Source of the DNA: Chloroflexota bacterium
Lineage (GTDB): Bacteria; Chloroflexota; Anaerolineae; Anaerolineales; Villigracilaceae
Length of the DNA: 64,000 bases
Assembly: GCA_016223135.1 (NCBI GenBank)
Contig: JACRPQ010000006.1
Span: 124,001 to 188,000, forward strand
Direction: 5' to 3'
In this document: piece after piece, positions 23,035 through 31,892 of the stretch
Position numbering within the stretch: position 1 is the stretch's first letter
Layout: every line of letters begins with the position of its first letter
The notes under the pieces: generated by a model
Seen by the model: only the letters and a program-made list of their open reading frames with translations
The model's database searches: none
Told to the model about the DNA's origin: nothing
Program-made: the position numbers and the translations under genes

Positions 23035-23921
23035 AAGACCTCATTCCAAACAGTCATTCCCATCAACAAACCGGTAACCGCGTCCATCCCTGAAGTGTGA
23101 CCGGTCTGCATGACGGCTTGGGCGGCGGTGAGCAGGCGCTCGCTATTTTCGCCATGCGAGATGACCTGCGCCAAATCCAGCAGGCGGCTGGAGACTTTGC
23201 CGCGCGCGGCATGTATCAAGTAGGTGCGGCTGATGTCGTTCGTGCGAGGCGAGAGGGCAATCACGGCTTCGCCCAGCCGTGAAAGAAAATCAAGACGTTC
23301 CTTTTGTTCCAAGATCGCACACCACAGCCCCGCCAGAAAGCCCACCACCAAATCGTCGCCGCTGGGGGTGAGACCGGAGCCAAGACCAATCAGCGCAGTC
23401 AGCGGCGGAGGCAGGGCGGCTGTGTCGAGATGACGGGCGGCAGTGATGAGCGAACGCAGGGCGGATGCGGCGATGCTGGATACTGACGAGCGGGACAAAT
23501 CAGCGGTCAACAAATTCTCTGCGATAATGTCTGCCTGCGTTTGAATCTGCCGTGCGTTGAGCGCACGCCAGACGATTCGCCAGGCGGCGGTCACTTGCGG
23601 GTTGGTTAAGTCGGTTCGGAGGGCTGGCAGGCTGCAGGTCCAGCGGGAGGCGGGGCGCAGGTCAATGGTCAGGGAGGCGAGGTGCAGCAATCCGTCATGG
23701 CAGGAGGCGGGTTCGGCAGGCTGAAGCGTCTCGAAGGAAAAGGCGGCGGGCGTGTCCACGCGAATCCCCTGCGGCAAATCCGCTTCGTCTGATGTGACCA
23801 GCGTGAGCAAACCATCTCCCCTATTCAAACGCAAATTTACGGCGGAGCGGAAAACGCTGTGGACGACGGCGTCGAACTCCGCCGGAACTGCTTCGCCAAT
23901 GGTGAGGGCGGCGAGGTTCAT
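23019..23921 (-). CDS. DUF2877 protein (YlbF/AllH-like carbamoyltransferase component)
   Basis: 300 aa. The C-terminal half has the family signature LIGLGSGLTPSGDDLVVGFL and later RTYLIHAARGKVSSRLLDL and TGHTSGMDAVTGLLMGMT. DUF2877 genes are found with fdrA and DUF1116 genes; in E. coli the three are the subunits assigned to oxamate carbamoyltransferase of allantoin breakdown. Here all three occur, but DUF2877 is separated from the others by about 16 kb of the same-strand cluster. The start at 23921 overlaps the stop of the DUF35 gene by 4 bp (ATGA), which shows translational coupling and rejects the longer upstream frame. Last gene of the block. Confidence 0.85.
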   Translation of the reverse strand: MNLAALTIGEAVPAEFDAVVHSVFRSAVNLRLNRGDGLLTLVTSDEADLPQGIRVDTPAAFSFETLQPAEPASCHDGLLHLASLTIDLRPASRWTCSLPALRTDLTNPQVTAAWRIVWRALNARQIQTQADIIAENLLTADLSRSSVSSIAASALRSLITAARHLDTAALPPPLTALIGLGSGLTPSGDDLVVGFLAGLWCAILEQKERLDFLSRLGEAVIALSPRTNDISRTYLIHAARGKVSSRLLDLAQVISHGENSERLLTAAQAVMQTGHTSGMDAVTGLLMGMTVWNEVFQVSV

Positions 23922-24274
23922 GTTTCCAGCGGTTCGAACTTCAGCCCAAACACGACGCCCTCGGGCTGGGAGCGAATCGGTTCCCAGACGGCTTTGACGG
24001 TCATGCCCGCCTTGAGTTGATTCACCGATTGGGCTTTGATTTGCCCGAGGGCTTTGACTTTGTTTTCGAACTCCGCGATGCCGAGGATAAGGGATTGCTG
24101 GTCGAAGCCGTAGGGCAGGTTGAAGATGGCGGTGTAGGTCAGAAGCCTGGCGCTGCCTTGTGGGTGAATTTCTTCGAACTCGCGCCCTCTGCATTCGAGG
24201 CAGCGGTCATGAAAGGGATAGTGAATGTGTCCGCAGTTTTTGCAGCGATAGGCGGTCAGGGGGAGTTCGCTCAC
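23918..24274 (-). CDS. DUF35 Zn-ribbon/OB-fold protein, thiolase partner
   Basis: 118 aa. N-terminal rubredoxin-like zinc ribbon with YRCKNCGHIHYP and DRCLECRGREFEE (four cysteines), followed by an OB-fold (GSARLLTYTAIFNLPYGF, GMTVKAVWEPI). DUF35 proteins bind acyl-CoA and form complexes with thiolase-superfamily enzymes. The preferred start is GTG 24274, whose bases overlap the thiolase stop (GTGA), with AGGAGA 8 bp upstream; a longer version from ATG 24301 would overlap the thiolase by 31 bp. Coupled on both sides, so stoichiometric expression with the thiolase homologue is likely. Confidence 0.88.
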   Translation of the reverse strand: MSELPLTAYRCKNCGHIHYPFHDRCLECRGREFEEIHPQGSARLLTYTAIFNLPYGFDQQSLILGIAEFENKVKALGQIKAQSVNQLKAGMTVKAVWEPIRSQPEGVVFGLKFEPLET

Positions 24275-25461
24275 GGCTCTGCTCTCCTGAGGATGAAGCA
24301 CAGGACGTTGTTGGCAAAACCGCCAAAGTTGAGGGTGAGTCCGGTTTGGGCGTTTGGCACCTGACGGTTTTCGGGCAGTTCATGGCGCAATTGCCAGACG
24401 ATTTCGACGATTTGCGCCACGCCCGTTGCGCCCATGGGATGACCGCGCGCTTTCAGCCCGCCTGAGATGTTGATCGGTATCGAACCTCCGAGGCGGGTCT
24501 GCCCTTTGAGGGCAGCCTCGCCGCCTGCGCCTTTTGGAAAGAAGCCCACGCATTCGCTTTCGGCAATTTCGAGGATGGTAAAGGCGTCATGCAGTTCCGC
24601 CACGTGGATGTCGGACGGGCGCAGGTTTGCCTGGGTAAAGGCTTGCTGTGCGGCGAGAGTGACGGCTTTGAGCTCGGTGGGGTCGGCGCGTTCGGCGAGG
24701 GTCTGGGTGTCGGTGGCTTGACCGAATCCCGCGATGACAACATAGGGTCTGCCCAGCTTGCGGGCAACGTCCACGCTCGATAGGACGAGGGCGGCGGCGC
24801 CGTCGCTGGTGGGGCAAAGGTCATACAGCCGCAGAGGGTCCGCCACAATCGGGTTATGGAGAGCGGCTTGCGGTCCGTCGAAGATTTCCTGGCGGTTGAT
24901 GGGTTTACGGAAGTGGGCGTACGGATTCAACGCGCCCATCTCGTGATTTTTGATGGAGACGGCTTGCAGGTGTTCGGCGGTCAGGTTGTATTTTTGCATG
25001 TAGAGGCGGGCGAACATGCCTGCCAGCCCGGGCATGGTGACGCCGTAGGGATATTCTGCCTGCGGATGGGTCATGGTGGAGGCGAAGTCGGTGGTGTGCG
25101 CCCCATCGCCTGCGCGCATTTTTTCGCCGCCCGCCACCAGGACGGTTTCGTAATAGCCGGAAGCAATCCCCAACAGACCCGCCTTGACGGCGGATGAGCC
25201 GGAGGCGGGTCCGTTTTCGATGGTTTCGGCGGCGGCGGGCAGCAGGCTGAGGCGGTCTGCCAGCGAACTGGCGATGGCGGTTTGATGCTGGAGTATTCCG
25301 CCGCCCACGTTGGCGACGTACAGCGCGTCCACGCTTTGATTGCCCAGCCCGGCGTCATCCAAGGCTTTGAGCGAGGCAGATGCCAGCATATCGAGCAGGG
25401 AATCTTCGTAGCGCCTGCCAAAGGGAATCATGCCCGCGCCGATGATGGCAACATCTCTCAT
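24271..25461 (-). CDS. Thiolase-superfamily protein lacking the nucleophilic Cys
   Basis: 396 aa, SCP-x/lipid-transfer-type thiolase: MRDVAIIGAGMIPFGRRYED, VAELHDAFTILEIAESECVG, ISGGLKARGHPMGATGVAQI. The usual acyl-accepting Cys in the N-terminal half (pattern E-N-x-C-A-S-G) is replaced: the sequence reads TIENGPASGSSAVKAG, with Pro in that place. The C-terminal His motif GHPMGATG is intact. Such Cys-less homologues paired with a DUF35 protein include retro-aldolases such as Ltp2 of steroid side-chain breakdown, so a C-C lyase on a CoA ester is a better guess than a true thiolase. Start 25461 is by homology; ATG 25470 is also possible. Neither has a clear ribosome site. Confidence 0.85.
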   Translation of the reverse strand: MRDVAIIGAGMIPFGRRYEDSLLDMLASASLKALDDAGLGNQSVDALYVANVGGGILQHQTAIASSLADRLSLLPAAAETIENGPASGSSAVKAGLLGIASGYYETVLVAGGEKMRAGDGAHTTDFASTMTHPQAEYPYGVTMPGLAGMFARLYMQKYNLTAEHLQAVSIKNHEMGALNPYAHFRKPINRQEIFDGPQAALHNPIVADPLRLYDLCPTSDGAAALVLSSVDVARKLGRPYVVIAGFGQATDTQTLAERADPTELKAVTLAAQQAFTQANLRPSDIHVAELHDAFTILEIAESECVGFFPKGAGGEAALKGQTRLGGSIPINISGGLKARGHPMGATGVAQIVEIVWQLRHELPENRQVPNAQTGLTLNFGGFANNVLCFILRRAEP

Positions 25462-25486
25462 AAGGGGCATTGGCGGTGAAGTTGGG

Positions 25487-26368
25487 TTATTCGAGATTTT
25501 GGCGGCTGAGTTTGTTGAGGCGTTCGACATGCGCCGGGTCATAGGCGTCGCCGAATTTGGTCTTCGGCAGGGAGGCTTTCTTCGCCATCAGCGCCTCATA
25601 TTCGACATCGTCCACCATCGCCACACAGCGCCCGATGCTGGCTTCGCCATCCACAAAGCGCCAGGGGAAGAATCCGACCGTGACGCGGCGGTTGAGCAGC
25701 AGGTCAATGTCGCCGCCCAGGCATTCGGCGTGGATGATGCCATAGGGGAACATTTCGAGGTGCATGAGTTGGTATTTGCTGTCGTCGAAGAACTCTGCCA
25801 GCGGCTTGCCGAATTTCTTTTGGAAGACGCGTTCCGCCTGCCGCGCCTGACGCGGCATCCAATCGCGGATGATGGTGTTCATGGGGTGGTCGGCGCTGCC
25901 GCAATCCACGCCGATCCAGCGCAGTTTTTTGGCTTTTGCCCAATCGGCGAATTCACGGTCGGGACCGGGGTGCTGTACCATGTAGCGGACTTCGTTGGCG
26001 AAAGGCGAATCCCAGCCAAAGTGATGGTAGCCGGTGTGGATGATGAGGATGTCGCCTTCGCGCACTTCGACGCGTTCCTCCACCATTTTGCTGGTGTACA
26101 CGTCGTAATCGCCGCACGCGTCGCTCAAGTCCACGACCGCGGCTTCATGAACGAGGAAATCCATGTCGAGCGAGGCGATGTCTTTGCCGGGGGTGTGGAA
26201 GTGGATTTCGCCATCCAGGTGGGTGCCGAGGTGGTTGGAATGGGTGAGCAATTGTCCATTGGCGCCGTTGGGAGCCAGCCGCTTGAAGTACTTCACTTGC
26301 AGCGGCTCGTAGGTGGGCCAAGGCGGCGTGGCGACGCCGAGAGGGATGGTGAGGTCAATGAATTTCAT
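25487..26368 (-). CDS. Cyclase family protein (kynurenine formamidase-like metal hydrolase)
   Basis: 293 aa. Metal site LTHSNHLGTHLDGEIHFHTP contains the HxGTHxDxxxHF motif, and a downstream VDCGSADHPMNT supplies further ligands. The family (PF04199) includes kynurenine formamidase and isatin hydrolase, which open amide bonds in rings or formamides using Mn or Zn. AAGGAGCCTTCC precedes the ATG. It is clearly homologous to the tandem protein at 37756-39429 (shared VRYMVQHPGPDREFADWAKA-like block). Position between the ABC importer and the thiolase homologue suggests a ring-opening or deacylating step. Substrate unknown. Confidence 0.9.
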   Translation of the reverse strand: MKFIDLTIPLGVATPPWPTYEPLQVKYFKRLAPNGANGQLLTHSNHLGTHLDGEIHFHTPGKDIASLDMDFLVHEAAVVDLSDACGDYDVYTSKMVEERVEVREGDILIIHTGYHHFGWDSPFANEVRYMVQHPGPDREFADWAKAKKLRWIGVDCGSADHPMNTIIRDWMPRQARQAERVFQKKFGKPLAEFFDDSKYQLMHLEMFPYGIIHAECLGGDIDLLLNRRVTVGFFPWRFVDGEASIGRCVAMVDDVEYEALMAKKASLPKTKFGDAYDPAHVERLNKLSRQNLE

Positions 26369-26547
26369 GGAAGGCTCCTTGTTAGTCTTTCGTCTTATAG
26401 TCTCTAGTCTTATAGTCTTATAGGCTGATAGTCTCGTTGGCTCATGGTCACATCATGCAGCCATCTGCCTTTGCTGGCGAACAGTCTGTGGAGACGCCCG
26501 ACTACACTTATGAGACTATGAGACTCTGAAACTATCCGACTATAAGA
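26369..26547. repeat. Spacer with tagtctta-type imperfect inverted repeat
   Basis: Runs of CTTATAGTC/TATAGTCTTATAG at 26391-26432 are mirrored by GACTATGAGACT and GACTATAAGACTA at 26512-26548. The whole could fold as a long, imperfect cruciform. No gene. Confidence 0.6.
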
Positions 26548-27420
26548 CTACTTTTCATACGGCAGTCCCAGCGCTTCGGGTCTGGCGGCGCCCCAGCGGG
26601 AACTGAACCATTTGGTGGACATCAAAATCAGCACGATGACGGTGATGACAAAGGGAAAGGTTCGCCAGATGTAGCGCGAGAAGATGTTGGGCAAGAGCGC
26701 CTCGGGATTGAGGGAAACCTGCCACAACGCGCCGAACAAAATCGAACCGCCCAGCAGCAGGAAGGGATTCCACATCGAGAAGAAGACGAGCGCCAAGGCG
26801 ATGAAGCCCCAGCCCATCAGAAAGTTGTAGTTCCAGACCGGATTGTAATCCAATGCGTAGATGGAGCCAGCCAGTCCCATCAGCGCGCCGCTGAACATGA
26901 CGCTGGCATAGCGCGTGCGCACCACATTGATGCCCGAAACCTCCGCCACCGAGGGATTTTCGCCCACCGAACGCAGTTTCAACCCGGCGTGCGTCTTGAA
27001 CAGGAAAAACCAAATGCCCGCCGCCAGAAGGAGAGAAAGCAAAAAGAAAGGCGAAAGCCCGTTAATGGCTGGCAGGCGCGGCAGTCCGAGCGGACCCGTG
27101 TAAGGGTAGCCGATGTAGGCGGTTAACCCAAAGCCGAGAATCCAAATGCCCATGCCGTTCACTACCTGGTCGCCGCCTAGCGTGACCGAGAAAAAGGCGT
27201 GCAGCAATCCAATCAATGCGCCGACGGCGATGCCCGCCAAAAAGCCCAGCAGGTAACTCCCGGTGGTCTTGGTGACAATAAAACTGATGGTGGCGCCAAA
27301 GAGCATGGCGCCTTCCACGCCCACGTTCATGATGCCGGCGCGCTGACCGATAATTTCGCCCAGCGCGGCAACGGTGAAAATCGTCGAAGCGTTCAGGCTC
27401 CGCACCCAAAATTCCCACAT
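26548..27420 (-). CDS. BMP-type ABC transporter permease (second)
   Basis: 290 aa hydrophobic protein with about eight membrane segments. AALGEIIGQRAGIMNVGVEG is the hallmark of the nucleoside/ribose-type permeases (NupQ/YufQ), and the cytoplasmic loop RSVGENPSVAEVSGINVVRT is the coupling helix contacting the ATPase. GGAGG lies upstream of ATG 27420; the longer frame (MSSKKRRR) is excluded by this. It begins 1 bp after the stop of the first permease. Part of the importer 26548-31629. Confidence 0.92.
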   Translation of the reverse strand: MWEFWVRSLNASTIFTVAALGEIIGQRAGIMNVGVEGAMLFGATISFIVTKTTGSYLLGFLAGIAVGALIGLLHAFFSVTLGGDQVVNGMGIWILGFGLTAYIGYPYTGPLGLPRLPAINGLSPFFLLSLLLAAGIWFFLFKTHAGLKLRSVGENPSVAEVSGINVVRTRYASVMFSGALMGLAGSIYALDYNPVWNYNFLMGWGFIALALVFFSMWNPFLLLGGSILFGALWQVSLNPEALLPNIFSRYIWRTFPFVITVIVLILMSTKWFSSRWGAARPEALGLPYEK

Positions 27421-27421
27421 G

Positions 27422-28525
27422 CTATGCCTCCTTCTCTTTTTTGAAGACAACCCGATAACGGAAGAAAAATTGAAACGCCACCAGGATGATCATCAGCACG
27501 CCCAGCATGGCGTAATCAATGCCAAAGCCCAACTGCAATTTGCCCTGCACAAAGCGCCCGCCGCTGGTCAAGCCGCCGAATAACACCGCCAGCGGAATGG
27601 CAGCCAGCGGGTTGCCCTGCGAGATCAAACCGCAGATGATGCCGTAAAATGCCAGGTCGCCGAAGTCGCCGTAATTCTTGGGGATTTTGAACAGTCCCGG
27701 CACGGTGGCGAAGTAATGATAGCCCGCCAAGCCGGCAATCACCCCGCCGGCAACGAACACCAGCACGGAAATCTTGAACGGGTCCACGCCGGCGTAACGC
27801 GCCGCGGCAGGACTGGCGCCAAACGACCGAATCTCATAGCCGATGCGGGTTTTGGTGAATACGAATTGGAGCAAAGCGGTCAAGCCGAGCGCAAACCAAA
27901 TGGTGAAAGGCATGCCCAGGAACAGCCCCGGCTGCAACACGGGCGGAAGTTTGAAGCCCTCTCCTTCGCCGCCGGAACCCATAAACGGACCGCCTTCCTT
28001 GATCATGTGCGCCGTCACCCAGAAGGCGATGAAATTCAGCATCATGGTCACGACGATTTCATTGGTGTTGAATTTGCCCTTCAAGAAACCGGGGATCAGC
28101 CCCATCAACCCGCCGCCTGCCATCGCCGCCAGGATCATCAGCGGCAGGACGATTCCCGCCGGGACGTCCGGGTTGGTGCGCGCTCCAAAAGCATACGCCA
28201 CTCCGAAAGCCGCCAGCGCGCCCGCGTACAACTGTCCCGCCATGCCGATGTTCCACAACCCCGCCCGCATCGGCAAAATGAACGCGAACGTGCAAAGCAG
28301 CAGGAAGATGGCGCGGTTGATGGTAAGCGGCACGCCAAACGAATTGATAAAGGCATAGGAGAAAATTTCCGCATAGCCTTTGGCGGGATCCACGCCCGCC
28401 TGCAAAAAGATAAAGCCGACCAGGAAGAGCGCCACCACCACCGCAAGGACGGAGAGCGCCGCCGCTTCCAGCCCGCTGAAACTTGTTTTTTTCTCGAGTT
28501 TGATTTTGTAGCCTGCGATGTTCAT
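27422..28525 (-). CDS. BMP-type ABC transporter permease (first)
   Basis: 367 aa, NupP/YufP-like permease. Several transmembrane helices, with RAGLWNIGMAGQLYAGALAA as the conserved equivalent of the sister permease motif, and RSFGASPAAARYAGVDPFKI as the coupling loop. The start overlaps the ATPase stop (ATGA). The two permeases should form a heterodimer carrying the substrate presented by the lipoprotein at 30334-31629. Confidence 0.93.
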   Translation of the reverse strand: MNIAGYKIKLEKKTSFSGLEAAALSVLAVVVALFLVGFIFLQAGVDPAKGYAEIFSYAFINSFGVPLTINRAIFLLLCTFAFILPMRAGLWNIGMAGQLYAGALAAFGVAYAFGARTNPDVPAGIVLPLMILAAMAGGGLMGLIPGFLKGKFNTNEIVVTMMLNFIAFWVTAHMIKEGGPFMGSGGEGEGFKLPPVLQPGLFLGMPFTIWFALGLTALLQFVFTKTRIGYEIRSFGASPAAARYAGVDPFKISVLVFVAGGVIAGLAGYHYFATVPGLFKIPKNYGDFGDLAFYGIICGLISQGNPLAAIPLAVLFGGLTSGGRFVQGKLQLGFGIDYAMLGVLMIILVAFQFFFRYRVVFKKEKEA

Positions 28526-30078
28526 TGCTCTGCCGCCTTTTGCCGGATTCCAGCCATCAATGCGCCGACGATTTCCCGTTCCGCTTCGCCGCCGGGCAGG
28601 ATGTCCATAAAGCGCCCCTCATACATCGGCGCGATGCGGTCGCTCAATGCCAGGACCTCATCCAGGTCCTCCGAAATGAGCAAAACCGCCGCCCCGGCTT
28701 TTTTCGCTTCCAACAGTTTGTTTTGCACAAATTCGGTCGCGCCCACGTCCAAGCCCTGGGTGGGCAGGTTGGCGATGATCAGGCGCGGTTGACGCGAGAG
28801 AACGCGCGCCAGAATCAATTTTTGCAGGTTTCCGCCCGAAAGGTTTTTTGCAAGCACATCCACGCTGGGAGTCGCCACGCCATACTCGGCAACGAGTTCT
28901 TCGGCGCGGGCGCGGATCTTTTTGGCGTCAATGACGCCGCGCCTGCAAAATTCATCGTCATAGTAATAACTCATCAGGATATTTTCCACCAGCGAGAAAT
29001 CGCCAATCGAACCCACCGCCCTTTGCTCGGAGGGAATGTAGCCGATGCCTCGCTTCCAGCGTTCCATGCTCGAAAGGCGGGTAATCTCGCTGCCATCCAG
29101 CAATACCCTGCCTTCCGCCGCCTTGCGCAGACCTGCCAGCGCCTCCGCCAGCGGCTGCTGCCCGTTGCCCGACACGCCGGCAATGCCGAAGATTTCGCCC
29201 TCATGCACGCTGAACGAAACGTCCTTGACTGCTTTCATCCCCTTTTCGTCATAGACCGAAAGATTTTGGACTTCCAAAACCGCTTTGCCGCGCTCCACTT
29301 GGGCGCGCTCCAGGTTGAACATCACTTCGCGCCCGACCATTTCGCGGGCGAGCATCTGCTCGGTGGCTTCGCGCGTATTCAGCCGCGCCACCACTTTGCC
29401 GCGCCGCAGCACCGTCACACGCTGACTGACCGACAACACCACCGGCAGTTTATGCGTGATGAAGGGGACGATGGCAAGTTCATCCCTCGTCATGATCTGG
29501 ATGGTCTCCAGCAGTTTCTTCGTTTCCGGCGGGGCAAGCGAGGAGGTCGGTTCGTCCAGGATAAGAATCCGCGCGCCGCGATAAAGCGCCTTGAGAATTT
29601 CCACCATCTGCTTTTCCCCCTCCGAAAGATGCCAAACCTTGTCGTTCAAGTTAAGTTTGTATTCATAGCGGTCGCACAAGCGCGCCACCTCTTCAGCCGC
29701 CTTTTTGAAATCCAGGATGACGCCGGTTTTGGGATGTCCCAGCAGGATATTTTCCAGAACGGTATGCGCCGCCACCAGTTTGCGGGTCTGATGCACCATC
29801 CCGATGCCCAGTTTGATCGCGTCCAGCGGCGACTTGAAATTGACCTTCTTGCCGAAGACGTAAATCTCGCCTTCGTCCGGGCGCACCAGCCCAAAAAGGA
29901 TGCTCATCAGCGTGGTTTTGCCCGCCCCGTTTTCGCCCAAAATGGCATGAATTTCGCCGGCGCGGACTTCAAAATCCACGTGGTCGTTTGCAACCAGCCC
30001 CGGATAGCGTTTGGTAATGCCGCGCGCCTCCAAAACGACATCGCCATGTTTTATCTCGTTGGTACTCAAAACGTCCAT
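28522..30078 (-). CDS. BMP-type ABC transporter ATPase with two nucleotide-binding domains
   Basis: 518 aa, sugar/nucleoside-type double ABC protein. First domain: Walker A ILGENGAGKTTLMSILFGLV, signature LSEGEKQMVEILKAL, Walker B ILILDEPTSSLAP. Second domain: degenerate Walker A (GIAGVSGNGQQPLAEALAGL), signature LSGGNLQKLILARVL and LIIANLPTQGLDVGA, in which the Walker B Asp-Glu is replaced by Ala-Asn. The asymmetry is normal for this class in which only one site hydrolyses ATP. Start ATG 30078 follows GAGGA; the TTG upstream is less likely. Coupled to the first permease. Confidence 0.93.
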   Translation of the reverse strand: MDVLSTNEIKHGDVVLEARGITKRYPGLVANDHVDFEVRAGEIHAILGENGAGKTTLMSILFGLVRPDEGEIYVFGKKVNFKSPLDAIKLGIGMVHQTRKLVAAHTVLENILLGHPKTGVILDFKKAAEEVARLCDRYEYKLNLNDKVWHLSEGEKQMVEILKALYRGARILILDEPTSSLAPPETKKLLETIQIMTRDELAIVPFITHKLPVVLSVSQRVTVLRRGKVVARLNTREATEQMLAREMVGREVMFNLERAQVERGKAVLEVQNLSVYDEKGMKAVKDVSFSVHEGEIFGIAGVSGNGQQPLAEALAGLRKAAEGRVLLDGSEITRLSSMERWKRGIGYIPSEQRAVGSIGDFSLVENILMSYYYDDEFCRRGVIDAKKIRARAEELVAEYGVATPSVDVLAKNLSGGNLQKLILARVLSRQPRLIIANLPTQGLDVGATEFVQNKLLEAKKAGAAVLLISEDLDEVLALSDRIAPMYEGRFMDILPGGEAEREIVGALMAGIRQKAAEQ

Positions 30079-30333
30079 GCTCGTCCTCAACTCACGGTTG
30101 CCAAACCGATATGATATTTGACCTCTTGCATAAGTCAGCCGACGTTAGAGAACGTCTTCTACGCAAGAGCGTATTGTGCGCTCTCTAGCGCGCTTTTGCA
30201 AGAAGTCTATTCAGCAGGCGCACGTCTTGCCAATCCTCCCGCGCGCCTGCTGAGTTTTCCAGTGCGCTTTCCCTCACCCCGTCCCATCTCCCATAAGGGA
30301 AAGGGTCAGGGTGAGGGTTACAAAAGGCGACGG
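30079..30333. repeat. Spacer with AGAG-loop hairpins and a CCCTCACCC palindrome
   Basis: GACGTT-AGAG-AACGTC at 30141-30156 and GCGCT-CTCT-AGCGC at 30178-30191 belong to the dispersed AGAG-loop family. At 30272-30318, CCCTCACCC and GGGTGAGGG bracket an inner TCTCCC/GGGAAA-like pair, the same palindrome type that is found in frame in helicase A. No gene; some of these hairpins could end transcription of the upstream binding-protein gene or protect its mRNA. Confidence 0.7.
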
Positions 30334-31629
30334 TTATTTCAGGATGATTGTCCCTAGCAGGTCAAAGTTGAACTGCGAAAGCAGGAATTCAATCGTGGCT
30401 TCCTGACCGGCCGGCTTGACAACGGTGCCTTCGGGAGGAATCGGCAAGCCGCTGAGTTCCAGCCCTGTGCCGTTGCTCACCAGTTCGTGGTCAGTGAAGG
30501 GGTCCCACTCGCCTTTCATCATCTGCTCGCGGCGCTGTTTGACCAAGTCAATGATGGATTGCGGGATGAGCGGCAGCGCCTTGGGGCTGATGGCATCCAC
30601 GCCGACCTTGCCGTCGTTCATCAGGTCCACCGTCGGGATGACCGTGCCGTCCTTCAAGGTCATGGTGGTTTCCATGCCGGGATAGAGGATGGTGGGCGGC
30701 GTCTTGTTGCCCTTCATGAATTCCTGAAGGATGAGGTTGTAGCCGACCTCCCAGCGCGTATCGAAGGAAACCGCCACCGTATCGGTGCTGGACCAGCCGT
30801 ACTCGCCGACAATGTCCATATCCTTGCCCACAAACCAGATGCCCTTCTCCTGCGCCACGTCCAGCGCGGAGCCGGAGTCGGTTTGCTGGGTCAGCACGTC
30901 CACGTTGTATTGATCTACCAGCGTGGTGGCGATGTCGCGCTCTTCCTGCGGCAGATACCAGTCACCGGCGTATTTGACGTAGACATTGACTTCCTTGTTC
31001 AGCAGTTTTGCCGCATCCTGCACGCCCAGCACAAAGCCGGCTGTGCGGCGCAGCACCTGAACGTTGGGGAAGGCAGAGACGATACCGATGTTACCCGTCT
31101 GGGTCAACGCGCCGGCAATCAAACCTTCGAGGTACAACGCCTGATACTGGCGCGGGAAGTAACGGATGAAGTTTGGCTCGGTGCTTAAATCGCTGGCGAT
31201 GATGGAGACAAAGTACACATCCGGATATTTGGCGGCGATGTCTTTGAGGGGCATGCCCATGAATTCGGCGTTGCCGACCACGATGTTGGCGCCCTGGGCG
31301 ATCATCTCTTCCGCAAACGGCACCGACTGATCGGGCGCCACGCTCTCGCGGTAGATGTATTCGACGTTGTCATAGGTCTCCGCCAACCGCTTGCCGGCGC
31401 GGTCGTGCGCGCCAGACCAGGTGGTTCCGGCGATGACGCTGAAGTGTTCGATTGCCAGGGTGACCTTCGGCTCGCCCGCGGGCGGTTGTTCGCCGCCGCT
31501 GGCAGGCTGAGTTGCCACTGGTTCTTCGGCAGGCGCTTGTGTAGTAGCAGCCTTCCCGCCGCACGCCGCCAGAATCATGCTGAGCACGACCAGCAACGCG
31601 GCGAGTGTGTAAAGGTTGTTGCGTTTCAT
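30334..31629 (-). CDS. BMP family substrate-binding lipoprotein
   Basis: 431 aa. Lipoprotein signal MKRNNLYTLAALLVVLSMIL followed by AACGG, a short Ala/Pro/Gln-rich linker, then a periplasmic-binding-protein fold of the BMP/PnrA type: NVEYIYRESVAPDQSVPFAE, GANIVVGNAEFMGMPLKDIA, EGLIAGALTQTGNIGIVSAF, and GKDMDIVGEYGWSSTDTVAV. BMP relatives bind nucleosides or purines, and some of this subgroup bind other heterocycles, which suits the catabolic genes around. AAGGAGGAAGAAAGT precedes ATG 31629. It is first in the importer order and separated from the ATPase by a hairpin-rich gap, which fits higher expression of the binding protein. Confidence 0.93.
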   Translation of the reverse strand: MKRNNLYTLAALLVVLSMILAACGGKAATTQAPAEEPVATQPASGGEQPPAGEPKVTLAIEHFSVIAGTTWSGAHDRAGKRLAETYDNVEYIYRESVAPDQSVPFAEEMIAQGANIVVGNAEFMGMPLKDIAAKYPDVYFVSIIASDLSTEPNFIRYFPRQYQALYLEGLIAGALTQTGNIGIVSAFPNVQVLRRTAGFVLGVQDAAKLLNKEVNVYVKYAGDWYLPQEERDIATTLVDQYNVDVLTQQTDSGSALDVAQEKGIWFVGKDMDIVGEYGWSSTDTVAVSFDTRWEVGYNLILQEFMKGNKTPPTILYPGMETTMTLKDGTVIPTVDLMNDGKVGVDAISPKALPLIPQSIIDLVKQRREQMMKGEWDPFTDHELVSNGTGLELSGLPIPPEGTVVKPAGQEATIEFLLSQFNFDLLGTIILK

Positions 31630-31720
31630 ACTTTCTTCCTCCTTGAGATTGGTTGAAAACGAAGTTTTAGTGAGGGGCGTGTCTTGTCTATTTGATGGCG
31701 ATAAGCACTCTCCTTTCGTA

Positions 31721-31749
31721 ATCATAGTGTAGCATCCAGCCGCGACCAA
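31721..31749 (-). promoter_or_regulatory. Possible sigma70 promoter for the importer genes
   Basis: On the minus strand: -35 TTGGTC (31744-31749), 17-bp spacer, -10 TATGAT (31721-31726). Moderate match, located about 90 bp upstream of the binding-protein start. Confidence 0.4.
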
Positions 31750-31756
31750 ACTTGCC

Positions 31757-31875
31757 TGTCATTGCGAGGAGTGGCGCAGGGCGCCACGACGAAGCGTCGC
31801 GTGGCGCCGTGGCGACACAATTTCCCCATGGGCAGGGATGGCTTCGTGACGCCAAGGCGCCACTCGCAATGACGA
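31757..31875. repeat. Dispersed TCATTGCGAG-type palindromic repeat
   Basis: Outer arms GTCATTGCGAGGAGTGGCG and CGCCACTCGCAATGAC pair over most of their length. The interior holds further hairpins (GGGCGCCACGacg / cgtgGCGCC). A degenerate partial copy is seen at about 61632-61708 upstream of zwf. Related repeats are common between genes in many bacteria. Confidence 0.8.
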
Positions 31876-31892
31876 GATGATAAGAGCATGGC

